49,625 nucleotides of DNA from Clostridiales bacterium CHKCI006 (GCA_900018345.1 FCNA01000099.1:1-49625), one strand, 5' to 3'. Numbered from the stretch's first letter, positions 8,367-17,635 are shown. Program-made: numbers and translations. The notes: generated by a model not told the origin, from the sequence alone.

Positions 8367-9941
8367 TTACATTAATAATTGTCCACCGTTCATGCACAAT
8401 ACAGCATCAAAATGCTCCATGAATTGCTCATCATAGTCATGCGTGATCATGATCACTAAAAGTTCCGGATCATCTAAAAAGAGATTCATGAAATAAGGTC
8501 GAAGACTGATATCGATGGCAGAAAAGGCTTCGTCCAATAAAACGATCGGTGGATGGGCCAAATAAGTTCGTAACAAGGCCACCATCTGTTTTTCACCATT
8601 GCTTAAGACACCGGCATCAGGCTGCTTTAATAGATAATCAATTTTAGGATGAGGATGTCTTTTTAGCCTATCCTCTAAACGTGAAAGATCATAAGTGGAA
8701 AATAGCGTGATGTTATCCAAAACCGAAGCATCATAGGTATGATTGCCGGCATCAACGCCTCCTAATAGCGGCGTTAATTCCGTGGCATACATATCTTGAC
8801 CATCAAGCAAGAGCTGCCCCTCACTCAGGCTGACCCGACCGGACAAACACCCCAGGATAGTTGATTTGCCTGAACCGCTGGGTCCAATCAGCAAATACTT
8901 ATGTCCCTTTGTAAAGGCATAGGTCAGATTTGCTAAGGTAAAATCCGCATACTTGACATTGGCCCGGACAAAATCAATCGTATCCGTAAAGGCTCTTTCT
9001 TCCTTATCCACGATCTGACGGCTCGCCAACCGGCGATATTTGAGGATGACTTTCTTAACCGCATTCATTTCGTTGATATCATCGATAATATAGCGAATCG
9101 GATAAACAAATTCCTTGATATAGCTAAGGGCGGCAGTAGCTGTACCGATACTGATTCGACCCAGCCATAACATGAGACCGACGATTGCAAAAGCCGTCAT
9201 ATCCAACAAATACATAAAGATGCCATTCAGTACAATGGAAAATGCTTTAAAATGACCATAACGCACTTCTAACTCTTGCACTGTCCTGGTTTCCTTTTTG
9301 AAATGATCCATGATATGCGGTTTGGTTTGGCGGTTTGTTAAGGCAAAACCGGACAAGACATCCAGAACCACATTGGTCAGAGTACCTAAGCGATTCATAT
9401 ATGTCAACCGATCCTCGGATAGCCGACGACTGGTTAGCTGCGGTGTCAGTAAAGTCAGTAAAGAAGCCACCACAATGACTAACGCAATCCAGATATTCAA
9501 TAAATAAACCATATAGATGCCATAGATGATCAGCATAAGACTCGATTTCACCAGATCGATGACTTTTAAAAAGTACTGATTGGAGATTGCCTGCACATCA
9601 TTGGTAAAGACCGATAAATACTCGTCCTTTTTATAGCTCTCAAATTCCTGATAATTGTAGTTCAGGATCTTATCCATCAAATCCTCGCGCAGATCCTGCT
9701 CGATCCTCGAGGTCCATAGCCAGCCAAAATACTGACAGAAATATTGAAAAAACATACCTAGCCCCACCAACAGGACATACCAAAGAATCAGCTGGCCTAA
9801 AAAAACGGCAGTGAGATGTCAGACAGCATCTAATAACTGTTGAGATACGATGGGAATCGCTCCAATACTGATGGTATATAAAGTGGAACAAAGAATATCC
9901 ATGAAGATATAACCTCTATATCGACAGAAATACCTTTTCAT
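8367..9941 (-). pseudogene. ABC exporter half-transporter interrupted by in-frame TGA
   Basis: From an ATG at 9941 with a good ribosome site (GAAGGGAAGG), 40 codons read MKRYFCRYRGYIF and on to LLDAV. A TGA (9819-9821) follows, and the same frame continues HLTAVFLGQLILWYVLL without a break into a full half-transporter of about 524 codons. The ATPase domain is intact: Walker A GPSGSGKSTILG, signature LSNGEKQMVALLR, Walker B IVLLDEAFSAID. One base change (for example CGA to TGA) explains the break. A TTG at 9770 could restart translation but would lose the first transmembrane segment. Other genes in the window use TGA as stop, so recoding is unlikely. Confidence 0.8.
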
Positions 9942-10086
9942 TGTTACCTTCCCTTCTTTTATGTTCAGACAGAACACATCTCTCTTTCTATTAATATGAT
10001 ATAAAATACTTCTATGAAATCGTCAGTTTGAATCGTATTAGCCCTTATCTATCTGCCATAGGATCATCAATGGATAAAATTCTTTT

Positions 10087-10188
10087 TTATGAACCGGTGC
10101 CTCTATTTTTTCCAATGTGTCTGAGTAGATTCGGAACTAAATATATCACTATGCCAGGATTCACGTTGGCAAAACTATTTTCATCCAT
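10087..10188 (-). CDS. possible small peptide gene (33 aa)
   Basis: Minus-strand frame of 33 codons starting at 10188 with AAGGTG six bases upstream. The product opens MDENSFANVNPGIVIYLVP, has a hydrophobic middle and ends in a basic, glycine-rich tail (HIGKNRGTGS). It lies about 145 bases upstream of three ABC exporter genes and an HTH regulator in the same orientation, the place where a bacteriocin-like or signalling peptide is often encoded. A 62-codon plus-strand frame overlaps it but has no ribosome site. There is no recognised family, leader motif or cysteine pattern, so this may be a chance frame. Confidence 0.3.
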   Translation of the reverse strand: MDENSFANVNPGIVIYLVPNLLRHIGKNRGTGS

Positions 10189-10285
10189 AGCATACACCTT
10201 GAAATGCGTGATATAAAATGCACTAAGCGATCCTAACGATAGATATGGAAGGATAATCAATAATCAGCAAGTATGTTGATGATTT

Positions 10286-10576
10286 TTATCCTCCTAATGA
10301 TTCATGTACCCGGCATCCCCAATGATAAAGAAGCTTTGTGATGACACCAAGAACAATGATCCAAAGAAGTCTGGGGAGCACATAAACCAGAGCCTCGGCT
10401 GCTTCGCTCATTGCCAGAGTTGGTATGTAATAAATATACTGGAATGGAAGATAATTTGAGATCTTCAGGAAGGTATCTGAGTAGAAAGCCACCGGTAAAA
10501 GTGAACCGGAGAAGATCAGCTCAACTACCTTATCATTAAAAGTAACCTGGGACAGGAGTATCTTTATCACCACCAA
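10286..10576 (-). pseudogene. C-terminal remnant of an ABC-2 permease
   Basis: 96 codons ending at 10286. SGSLLPVAFYSDTFLKISNYLPFQYIYYIP is the typical re-entrant region of ABC-2 membrane proteins of the six-helix group, followed by a last helix and WGCRVHESLGG at the C-terminus. About two thirds of a normal permease is missing at the 5' side. The homology stops at about 10570, where plus-strand coding sequence of an unrelated TPR protein begins. No partner ATPase is adjacent. Confidence 0.65.
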
Positions 10577-10975
10577 TATAAAGAAGCGATTACATATTTT
10601 AGGGAAGCAGCACCATTAAAAAATGAAAATACAACCTATTTTGATTTAGCTTGGTGTTATTATAATCTTGGACAGATGGAGGCATGTGAGAAAACTATTC
10701 GACAATCGGTAAAAGCCAAAACGCAATATCCTGCGTATACAGAACTATTGGAATGGCTGTCTCAGATGGTAAAGCATCCCTATTCAAAAACATGTATTAA
10801 CATACTAAAGCGAATTGAAAAAGACCAACTTCAAAATATGGGTTCAAAAACGAAACTGTTTCTTTACATTGCCATGTCCAATCATTATCAACATGAACAT
10901 AACTATGAAATGGCCAATCACTATTTAAAAAAGATCATTCAGGAAAATATGACAACAGCAATTGAGCTCAATTAA
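10562..10975 (+). pseudogene. 5'-truncated TPR-repeat protein
   Basis: The frame is open from about 10562 and reads HQYKEAITYFREAAPL, a clear TPR helix pair, then ATYFDLAWCYYNLGQ-like repeats and YEMANHYLKKIIQE near the end. The N-terminal part is missing, since the sequence abuts the ABC-2 permease remnant. The internal ATG at 10676 has no ribosome site. TPR proteins of this style are often C-terminal halves of XRE-type regulators. A hairpin terminator overlaps its stop codon. Confidence 0.6.
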
Positions 10976-11004
10976 AAAGACTTATCGGTGAGGATAAGTC
11001 TTTT
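10975..11004. terminator. bidirectional terminator
   Basis: AAAAGACTTATC (10975-10986), loop GGTGAG, GATAAGTCTTTT (10993-11004): a perfect 12-bp stem with A and T tracts on both sides. It ends the plus-strand TPR fragment and the minus-strand membrane operon. A near-identical hairpin occurs at 12476-12504. Confidence 0.85.
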
Positions 11005-11017
11005 CGTTTATGTTCAG

Positions 11018-11362
11018 CTACCAATACTGAATGATCCATTCAAGATCAATATGCCACCAGAATAAGGCCATCATCATACATAGAATCGTTAAAGCGCTGA
11101 GCACCTGGATTATTTGTATCATTTTTTCGTTTTCCTTAAACAGTGAACGAATATAAGCAATATAATCCACGACCATCAAAATGATTCCGCCATAGGTAAA
11201 TAAGAAGATCAACACTAGCCGCCATTCTAAGGTACTGCCTGCAAGATCAGGTGAAAAATAGTAAACTAAAGTATTGGAGATTCCCAGTGGAATTGTCTGC
11301 AGAGCAAATAGCGTAATCAGTGATGTCACACATAGCTGAAGATGTAATCCATATTTTTTCAT
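11018..11362 (-). CDS. small membrane protein, unknown
   Basis: 114 residues with three or four predicted transmembrane segments: an N-terminal LCVTSLITLFALQTIPLGI, a central VLIFLFTYGGIILMVVDYIAYI and a C-terminal VLSALTILCMMMALFWW. GGAGGAG-type ribosome site before the ATG at 11362. It is the last of three short genes (12219 to 11018) with gaps of 14 and 48 bases, which form an operon ended by the hairpin at 10975-11004. No family is recognised. The upstream neighbour is also a polytopic membrane protein of similar size, so the two may be partners. Confidence 0.65.
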   Translation of the reverse strand: MKKYGLHLQLCVTSLITLFALQTIPLGISNTLVYYFSPDLAGSTLEWRLVLIFLFTYGGIILMVVDYIAYIRSLFKENEKMIQIIQVLSALTILCMMMALFWWHIDLEWIIQYW

Positions 11363-11376
11363 CCAACTCCTCCTCT

Positions 11377-11739
11377 CTAAACAAAGAGAGCATCAGGTAC
11401 CACATTCAACATAACCATACTCATAAACAGTAGCACTAAGCTTAGTATTGCCACTAACTGATAGCGGTTGACCGCCTGTTCAAAGGATGCACTATGCTGA
11501 AGTCGGATAATGATCCAAAGATAATAGAACAGAGAAATCAGCTCTAAAACAAAACCAAGCACAAGCAATACGATAACCAGATTGGCTCGGAGCGGAGCAG
11601 TGATATCGGCATTTCCCATCAATGCAATGCTTAAACTCATCGGTGTATCACTCAAAAAGAAGAGAAACGCCAAGGCATTGAATAATGTTTGCAGATGCAA
11701 GCGAAGTACCGCATCGAATGTTACCTTCATTTCCTTCAT
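11377..11739 (-). CDS. small membrane protein, unknown
   Basis: 120 residues from the ATG at 11739, chosen because GGGAGG lies seven bases upstream; an earlier start at 11754 would overlap that site. There are three hydrophobic segments (LFNALAFLFFL, ANLVIVLLVLGFVLELISLFYYLW, LVAILSLVLLFMSMVML). It lies 14 bases upstream of the next membrane gene. No conserved motif is recognised; the layout resembles small integral membrane partner proteins. Confidence 0.65.
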   Translation of the reverse strand: MKEMKVTFDAVLRLHLQTLFNALAFLFFLSDTPMSLSIALMGNADITAPLRANLVIVLLVLGFVLELISLFYYLWIIIRLQHSASFEQAVNRYQLVAILSLVLLFMSMVMLNVVPDALFV

Positions 11740-11787
11740 GATTAAACCTCCCAACTTCTAACCGTTACAATCTTGCTTTGAGGATAT

Positions 11788-12219
11788 CTAATGAATCATT
11801 TGGACAACATGGATTTCCTCATAATCCTGATCATTGAAACCAACCTGGAAACGGACATCTACGGTTGCCTTATTTCTCTCAGGATGAATCATACTTTGAT
11901 CTTGTGGACCAATCAGACTCCAGGATCCGACAGATGAGATAAACAGATCACCAATGGTCACCTGTACCGGGTCAAGCGAATCAATGAATCCATCCTGATC
12001 AAGATGCACTTTTGTGGAAACAGTATAATCGACCACAAATGTATTCATTCCGGAAAATTGTTGAAGTCTAGCTTCCTCATAAGCAAAAGTCGATGTACTT
12101 TGTGAGAAAGTTTCTTTCTGACTAATGATGTCATCTTCATCACCTACTTTTGACACCCTTGCTGTAAGCACGATCACCAGAGATAAAATGACCAGGAAAA
12201 CCATCAGTATCTTCTTCAT
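11788..12219 (-). CDS. exported or membrane-anchored protein, unknown
   Basis: 143 residues. An N-terminal signal anchor (KKILMVFLVILSLVIVLTA) is followed by a soluble domain of about 115 residues, rich in beta-forming residues and ending in VDVRFQVGFNDQDYEEIHVV. There is no lipobox cysteine, so it is either cleaved or stays anchored. The ribosome site is weak (GCGGAACG). It is the first gene of a three-gene operon with two small membrane proteins and probably works with them at the cell surface. The upstream 250 bases are AT-rich with no gene. Confidence 0.6.
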   Translation of the reverse strand: MKKILMVFLVILSLVIVLTARVSKVGDEDDIISQKETFSQSTSTFAYEEARLQQFSGMNTFVVDYTVSTKVHLDQDGFIDSLDPVQVTIGDLFISSVGSWSLIGPQDQSMIHPERNKATVDVRFQVGFNDQDYEEIHVVQMIH

Positions 12220-12475
12220 CGTTCCGCAATAAAATGGTGCTCTATTGAGGCAGGCAATCGAACCCTTTTATTGCTATGCCCCCTTTCTCTTATTGAATTG
12301 TACTCTATGAACATCACTGAATTTCTAATAGGCGGCTGCCTGTCCTTTTCTAATTACAGTATATCAGTAATATAAATAATTTTCAATAATAATGATATAT
12401 ATTTGATCATCTTTTTGTATTACATGTGATTATTTGAATGAATGTGTCAGTTTTAGAAGTGATTTTGGTTAAATG

Positions 12476-12504
12476 AAAAGACTTATCGGCGAGGATAAGT
12501 CTTT
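12476..12504 (-). terminator. terminator of the carboxylesterase gene
   Basis: AAAAGACTTATC, loop GGCGAG, GATAAGTCTTT. It has the same stem as the hairpin at 10975-11004, with one base different in the loop. Confidence 0.8.
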
Positions 12505-12511
12505 GTCTTGT

Positions 12512-13801
12512 TTATTCGATATCAAATTCTTTGATAAATGGATCTTCCTTGGTATATGGACGCCAGTCAGGCATCGGATTGCCTTTCATGAAGCTGGTCC
12601 ATGCTTCCAGCATGTCTTCACTTAAAGCTTCATCGGCTAGCGTAAATGGTCGCCAGGAACGTTTGATGGTACCGAAGATATACCAGAGTTCCGCGGAATG
12701 GAAGGCACCAGCATCATCTCCGGGAAGTTTACGCTTGAAATAATAAACATAAGCAGGTTTGTTTAAGTTTTCTTCTCTCTTCAGGCTGAATTGGATGCAG
12801 GCATCATGCAATGTACGGTGGGCTTTGATGGCACCTGGATCATGTTCACCCATATCATCCGCACAGGATCCTAGCATATAATCGATATCCTTGATTTGGT
12901 CGGTCTCAATCAAATGATCATATGTATCCGTCAAAACGACATGATCCAGGACTGGAATAAAAGGCAGTCCCTGGGATGATAATTGCTCAGTAGCCTTGGC
13001 AATCGTCTCTAATGGTAGAGCTTGTAGCTCGGCAAAAGTTTTTGCCCCCGTTAACTGAACAAATTGTTCACCGATCTGATAGGCTTCTTCGATCGAATAA
13101 TCCCGATTGAATCCACCCTGATATCCCCCACTGCTTTGCAGGATCGCCCGTTTGATCATGTTCTTCGTTAAAGGGGAAGAAACCAATACCTGTGTGCTCA
13201 TGCCGCCGGCGGACTGACCAAAGACAGTGATGTTCTCAGGATTGCCACCAAAAGACGCAATATTCTCATACACCCAGGTCAGTGCTGCAATCTGATCCAG
13301 GATGGCATTATTACCGACACTTGCCTGGCGTTCTTTGATCCAAGAATGTGCCAAAAAACCTAAAGCGCCTAAGCGATACTGCAAGGTCACCAGGATCACG
13401 CCACGCTTAGCATAAGCCTCACCGTCAAATTCCATCTCACTGCCATAGCCGCCTAAAAAGGCACCGCCATGGATCCATAAGGCAACCGGATAAGGTTTGG
13501 TACTAGGCTGTTTGGGTACCCAGATATTCAAATAGAGGCAGTCTTCATCATAGGGAACCAAATATTTTTCATCCCAGAAGAATTCTTTGGTGTAGAATTC
13601 GCCTTCTTTGCGATCTGGTTGAAAGCTTCCATGGGCAAAATGCTGGCAGGATCTGACCCCTTCCCAGTCATCCATCGGAACTGGAGCTAAAAAGCGCAGT
13701 TCATTGACAGGCGGTTTAGCAAAAGGAACCCCCAAATAAATATCACAGTCTGCCTTTTCTAAGCCTTCAATCAGACCCTGTTTCGTTTTTATGATCGTCA
13801 T
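12512..13801 (-). CDS. type-B carboxylesterase (para-nitrobenzyl-esterase-like)
   Basis: 429 residues of the carboxylesterase/cholinesterase alpha/beta hydrolase family, hydrolysing ester substrates in the cytoplasm. Seen are the nucleophile elbow GQSAGG (Ser197), the oxyanion-hole motif HGGAFLGG, the early block YLGVPFAKPP, the EDCLYLNIW signature and the catalytic His in FHSAELWYIFG. The family is usually 480-550 residues, so this is a compact member. The ATG at 13801 has AAGGAG nine bases upstream; earlier ATGs overlap that site. There is no signal peptide. Its terminator follows directly, so it is probably monocistronic. The natural substrate is unknown. Confidence 0.9.
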   Translation of the reverse strand: MTIIKTKQGLIEGLEKADCDIYLGVPFAKPPVNELRFLAPVPMDDWEGVRSCQHFAHGSFQPDRKEGEFYTKEFFWDEKYLVPYDEDCLYLNIWVPKQPSTKPYPVALWIHGGAFLGGYGSEMEFDGEAYAKRGVILVTLQYRLGALGFLAHSWIKERQASVGNNAILDQIAALTWVYENIASFGGNPENITVFGQSAGGMSTQVLVSSPLTKNMIKRAILQSSGGYQGGFNRDYSIEEAYQIGEQFVQLTGAKTFAELQALPLETIAKATEQLSSQGLPFIPVLDHVVLTDTYDHLIETDQIKDIDYMLGSCADDMGEHDPGAIKAHRTLHDACIQFSLKREENLNKPAYVYYFKRKLPGDDAGAFHSAELWYIFGTIKRSWRPFTLADEALSEDMLEAWTSFMKGNPMPDWRPYTKEDPFIKEFDIE

Positions 13802-13858
13802 TATTCTCATCTCCTTGTCTCTATTGTAGCACAAAAACAAGAGAAACCGTGTGTGATT

Positions 13859-14443
13859 CTATGGATTTGGTGTATAGATCCCTGTTCCATAAGCCACATC
13901 AGGTAATTGTAGAATGCCCTGGCTGGCTTGCCAAGGGACAATCTGGCTAGCGGTTGTCCAGGAACCATTGTAGGAGACCTGATAGGTCATCGTGATCAAC
14001 CCTTCATCCTCTCGATGCGCCTTAGCTAAGAGAGCTGCCTCCTGCTGCCAGGCAAAGGTCGTGGCATAAAGAAACAGCAGACAAAGGATACCAACAGAAA
14101 AGACTCTTTTAAAACCGATAAACCACATCGTGGTAAAGATACCCAACCAGACTAAAGACTTGATCCAATCAACATTGATGCGCTTGTCCAGGATTTCCGT
14201 GATACGTTCATGTACGGCTTCCTGATCAATATAAGTCACCTGTGTCATGACTAAACGATGGTTCGCCGTTGCATCCGCGCCACCGCTCGTATACTGCCAC
14301 TTTCCTCCCTGATATTGTTGTTCAAGGATTTCGCCGGATAAGACATCGGATGGCAAAAGTGTCGGTCCCTGCGTCGCCGCCAGGAATTCGAGGCCACTTA
14401 GCAAAAGTACAAAACAAATCAGGCCCAGGATCTTTTTCTTCAT
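13859..14443 (-). CDS. membrane protein, unknown
   Basis: 194 residues from the ATG at 14443 (GAGAGGTG upstream; a GTG at 14452 is part of that site). An N-terminal signal-like helix (KKKILGLICFVLLLSGLEFLAA), an external domain of about 65 residues, two central helices (WIKSLVWLGIFTTMWFIGF and VFSVGILCLLFLYATTF) and a C-terminal domain of about 55 residues containing MTYQVSYNGSWTTASQ. No family is recognised. It is followed by the esterase gene and preceded by the AI-2E-family permease, with a terminator between the latter and this gene. Confidence 0.6.
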   Translation of the reverse strand: MKKKILGLICFVLLLSGLEFLAATQGPTLLPSDVLSGEILEQQYQGGKWQYTSGGADATANHRLVMTQVTYIDQEAVHERITEILDKRINVDWIKSLVWLGIFTTMWFIGFKRVFSVGILCLLFLYATTFAWQQEAALLAKAHREDEGLITMTYQVSYNGSWTTASQIVPWQASQGILQLPDVAYGTGIYTPNP

Positions 14444-14510
14444 CGTGATCACCTCTCACCTTCATTATAAAACACATGCATAGCTTGTAAAGCATTTGTT
14501 CTAAAGGCAT

Positions 14511-14540
14511 AAAAAAAGTTCCGATTTTACTCAGAACTTT
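14511..14540 (-). terminator. terminator overlapping the 3' end of the AI-2E-family gene
   Basis: In the minus-strand transcript AAAGTTC (14540-14534), a 12-nt loop containing the stop codon, GAACTTT and a T run (14511-14517). The stem begins inside the last codons of the gene. Confidence 0.65.
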
Positions 14541-15747
14541 CTTTGTTTTCAAGTACACTGCCATCCATCTCCACTTTCAGCTTCCGTTTAGACAGGCAAT
14601 AATTCGTAAACTCACCAATCAGCTGATAACAAAGCGTGCTGGTTGGAACGGCAATAAACATGCCGACAACACCAAAGAGTCCTCCAAAAACCAAAATGGA
14701 TAACATGACCCAGACGCCAGGCAGACCAACGGAATTCCCTACCACATAAGGGTAGATCAGGTTGTTTTCGAGGATCTGCAGCACCTGATAGAAGATATAG
14801 AACCAGATGACCTGGATAGGATGGATCGCCAGGATCAGCACACAGCCAATGGCCACTCCCAGCATGGCACCAAAGACGGGAATAATACTTGTGATCCCGA
14901 TGATGGTCGAAATCAACAATGGATATGGCATTTTGAATAGTGACATGCCGACATAATAAATGCAGAAGAGGATAAAGGCTTCGACCAGCTGTCCACCAAT
15001 AAAACTGGAAAAGATCGTGTTGGCTTGCGTAGCAATGGCAAAGAGCTTTTTAGAGACCGTCTGCCCTGTAAAAGCCACCATCATCTTACGTACCTGATAA
15101 AGCAGGGTCTCTTTTCCGGATAACAGATAGAGACTGATCATAAAAGCTGCCAACCAGTTTCCTAATTCACCGGTAAAACTGATCGTCTGATTCACGATAC
15201 TAGAAGCAACCGATCCCAGCGAATTTGAAGCGCTGCCCAGCCATTTCAATAACTCATTGATGACCTGATCCCATGGGATATTCTGAATGTTGTTTAACTC
15301 CTGCGTAATGTATTCATTATCCAGATGGAGGCTATCCAAGAGATTTAAGATCATGGTGATGATGTTGGAGATGTAATTTCCCATATTGCTGAAGAGCAGA
15401 CCGATACTATCAATCAGCTGCGGAACGATGATCATAAAGAGAAGAACGATCACCAGTAAGACAAAAAGCAGTGCTGAGAAAGTGGCAATGGTCCTGATTC
15501 GTTTATAAAGAAAATGGCCAGGCTGGATGCGCTTTTTGAGCCATGTTTCAATTTTTTTCATTGGTAGATTAATGACATAAGCCATGGCGATTGCCAGGAT
15601 CAAAGGTCTAGCCAGACGCAAAACAGTTTGAAATAAATCGAGAAACGTATTTAAATTCAACAGAACAAAATAAAATCCGATGCCAAACGCCACCAACAGG
15701 AAATGATGACTGGAACGTTTGACCATCTGCTTCATTTTTTCATGCAT
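14527..15747 (-). CDS. AI-2E family transporter / PerM-type permease
   Basis: 406 residues with seven or eight transmembrane segments. The conserved C-terminal core includes GMSLFKMPYPLLISTIIGITSIIPVFGAMLG and the ILENNLIYPYVVGNSVGLPGVWV block, the hallmark of the AI-2E/PerM family. Some members export small molecules or act as Na+/H+ antiporters, so the substrate cannot be assigned. AAGGGG precedes the ATG at 15747. The C-terminal tail (KLKVEMDGSVLENKESSE) is soluble and charged. It is transcribed away from gapA's terminator, as a single gene. Confidence 0.9.
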   Translation of the reverse strand: MHEKMKQMVKRSSHHFLLVAFGIGFYFVLLNLNTFLDLFQTVLRLARPLILAIAMAYVINLPMKKIETWLKKRIQPGHFLYKRIRTIATFSALLFVLLVIVLLFMIIVPQLIDSIGLLFSNMGNYISNIITMILNLLDSLHLDNEYITQELNNIQNIPWDQVINELLKWLGSASNSLGSVASSIVNQTISFTGELGNWLAAFMISLYLLSGKETLLYQVRKMMVAFTGQTVSKKLFAIATQANTIFSSFIGGQLVEAFILFCIYYVGMSLFKMPYPLLISTIIGITSIIPVFGAMLGVAIGCVLILAIHPIQVIWFYIFYQVLQILENNLIYPYVVGNSVGLPGVWVMLSILVFGGLFGVVGMFIAVPTSTLCYQLIGEFTNYCLSKRKLKVEMDGSVLENKESSE

Positions 15748-15799
15748 ATTTCCACCCCTTACAAGCTACTATTATATCATAAACCGCTCTAAATGCCAC

Positions 15800-15829
15800 A
15801 AAAAAGAGGTATAGCCGAAGCTATACCTC
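15800..15829 (-). terminator. gapA terminator with TTCG loop
   Basis: In the transcript a perfect 10-bp stem GAGGTATAGC / GCTATACCTC (15829-15806) closes on a TTCG tetraloop and is followed by a T run (15805-15800). Confidence 0.9.
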
Positions 15830-15848
15830 CAAATCAACCTTTTCTAAA

Positions 15849-16862
15849 TTATTTAGTTAATTCAGCGAAGTATTTGATTGTTCTAACCATGTTAGAAGTG
15901 TAAGAGTTTTCGTTGTCATACCAAGCAACAGTCTGAACTTCAGTTGTTCCATTGTCTAATGGTTTTACCATTGTCTGAGTAGCATCGAATAAAGAACCCT
16001 GAGTGATTCCGATGATGTCAGAAGAAACTAACTGTTCTTCAGTGTAACCGAATGAAGGAGTTTCAGCTGCTTTCATTGCTGCGTTAACCTGATCAACTGT
16101 TACTTCACCTTCTACTACAGAAGTTAAGATAGTTGTAGAACCAGTAGGAACTGGAACACGCTGAGCAGAACCGATTAATTTACCATTTAATTCAGGGATA
16201 ACTAAACCGATGGCTTTAGCAGCACCTGTAGAGTTAGGAACGATGTTGACAGCTGCAGCACGTGCTCTTCTTAAGTCACCTTTTCTATGAGGTCCGTCCA
16301 GAGTCATCTGGTCACCAGTGTAAGCATGTACAGTTAACATGATACCAGATTTGATTGGAGCTAATTTGTTTAAAGCGTTAGCCATTGGAGCTAAGCAGTT
16401 AGTTGTACAAGAAGCTGCTGAGATAATTGTATCATCTGCAGTTAAAGTACCTTCGTTAACACCGAATACGATGGTTGGTAAATCGTTACCAGCTGGAGCT
16501 GAGATAACAACTTTCTTAGCACCTGCATCGATATGAGCCTGAGATTTTGCTTTAGAAGTATAGAATCCAGTACATTCAAGAACAACATCTACACCTAATT
16601 CACCCCAAGGTAATTTAGAAGCATCAGCTTCAGCGTAGATTTTGATGGCTTTTCCGTCTACAACGATTGAATCTTCTGTAGATTCAACAGTGTGACCTTC
16701 ATAACGTCCCTGAGCTGAATCGTATTTTAACAGATGAGCTAACATCTTAGGGTTCGTTAAGTCGTTGATTGCAACAACTTCGTAACCTTCAGCACCGAAC
16801 ATTTGTCTGAATGCAAGACGTCCAATACGTCCAAATCCATTAATAGCAACTTTTACTGCCAT
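15849..16862 (-). CDS. gapA: glyceraldehyde-3-phosphate dehydrogenase
   Basis: 337 residues, full length for NAD-dependent phosphorylating GAPDH, which converts glyceraldehyde 3-phosphate, NAD and phosphate to 1,3-bisphosphoglycerate in glycolysis. Seen are the N-terminal Rossmann motif INGFGRIGR, the active site SCTTNC with Cys152 and the general base His179 in [10 protein letters not shown]. The C-terminal WYDNENSY block is present. Codon choice is restricted (TTA, GTT, GAA), as in highly expressed genes. It has a strong promoter at 16901-16929, AAGGAGG at the start, and a strong terminator. It is monocistronic here, not in a gap-pgk cluster. Confidence 0.98.
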   Translation of the reverse strand: MAVKVAINGFGRIGRLAFRQMFGAEGYEVVAINDLTNPKMLAHLLKYDSAQGRYEGHTVESTEDSIVVDGKAIKIYAEADASKLPWGELGVDVVLECTGFYTSKAKSQAHIDAGAKKVVISAPAGNDLPTIVFGVNEGTLTADDTIISAASCTTNCLAPMANALNKLAPIKSGIMLTVHAYTGDQMTLDGPHRKGDLRRARAAAVNIVPNSTGAAKAIGLVIPELNGKLIGSAQRVPVPTGSTTILTSVVEGEVTVDQVNAAMKAAETPSFGYTEEQLVSSDIIGITQGSLFDATQTMVKPLDNGTTEVQTVAWYDNENSYTSNMVRTIKYFAELTK

Positions 16863-16900
16863 TTGAAATTCCTCCTTAGAATATATTCTTTACAACTATT

Positions 16901-16929
16901 ATTATAAAACAGATAAAAAAAAACTTCAA
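16901..16929 (-). promoter_or_regulatory. gapA promoter
   Basis: On the minus strand -35 TTGAAG (16929-16924), a 17-bp T-rich spacer, -10 TATAAT (16906-16901). AAGGAGG at 16877-16871 lies eight bases before the start codon. Confidence 0.85.
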
Positions 16930-17045
16930 TACTTGTCATTATTTTTTCACATGTGTTTTTTCTTTCTTAACCTGAATTTGACTTTTAAGTATAAGTTGAC
17001 CTGTCCCTGTCTACAATGAGAATGGACGAAGAAAGGAGGACTTTG

Positions 17046-17633
17046 ATGCAACTGATTCCTCATGTGATTGAAACCACCTATCAGGGCGAAAGAGCCTATG
17101 ATATTTATTCCCGTTTATTAGAAGACCGCATCATTCTGGTTTGCGGTCCAATTGATGATAAGCTCGCCAGCAGTGTCGTGGCACAGCTGCTCTATTTAGA
17201 AGCGCGCGACCCAAAGCGGGATATTCAGATGTACATTCATTCTCCCGGCGGTGAGATTTCCTCCGGAATGGCCATCTACGATACCATGCAGCTTGTCAGT
17301 CCGGATGTTTCGACTATCTGTATTGGCATGGCAGCCAGCATGGCGGCTTTTTTACTCGCCGGAGGGAAGGATGGTAAACGCTGTGCATTGACCAACAGCG
17401 AGATCATGATCCATCAGCCATTAGGCCAGGCAAGCGGACAGGCGACCGATATCGGCATTGCCGCTAAACGCATTCTGACCCAAAAAGAACATCTCAATGA
17501 ACTTTTAGCCAAACATACTGGGCAATCCCTCAAGAAGATCAAAAAAGACACGGAGCGCGATCATTTCATGGATGCCAGAGAAGCCTTGGATTATGGCCTG
17601 ATTGATAAGATTTTGGATAAAAGGGAGCGTTAA
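17046..17633 (+). CDS. clpP: ATP-dependent Clp protease proteolytic subunit
   Basis: 195 residues from the ATG at 17046, chosen because GGAGG lies seven bases upstream and MQLIPHVIE is the normal ClpP N-terminus (an in-frame ATG at 17016 has no site). The catalytic triad is at canonical positions: Ser98 ([12 protein letters not shown]), His123 (IMIHQPLG), Asp172 (DTERDHFM). The tetradecamer degrades proteins fed by ClpX or ClpC. Two TTGAC repeats lie upstream (16978 and 16995), but no convincing CtsR heptad pair was seen. It is divergent from gapA. Confidence 0.97.
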   Translation: MQLIPHVIETTYQGERAYDIYSRLLEDRIILVCGPIDDKLASSVVAQLLYLEARDPKRDIQMYIHSPGGEISSGMAIYDTMQLVSPDVSTICIGMAASMAAFLLAGGKDGKRCALTNSEIMIHQPLGQASGQATDIGIAAKRILTQKEHLNELLAKHTGQSLKKIKKDTERDHFMDAREALDYGLIDKILDKRER

Positions 17634-17635
17634 TC

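Noticed and set aside
9819-9821. TGA read as an amino acid (recoding or selenocysteine)
   Set aside because: Other genes end in TGA (for example the fabK-like gene at 28653) and no hairpin typical of a bacterial selenocysteine element was seen after it; a point mutation is simpler.
10028-10216. 62-codon plus-strand frame
   Set aside because: Starts with TTG, no ribosome site, and overlaps the better-supported short minus-strand frame.
12230-12290. tRNA-like piece (GGTTCGATT and a nearby CACCA on the minus strand)
   Set aside because: The T-stem does not pair and no acceptor, D or anticodon arms can be built.
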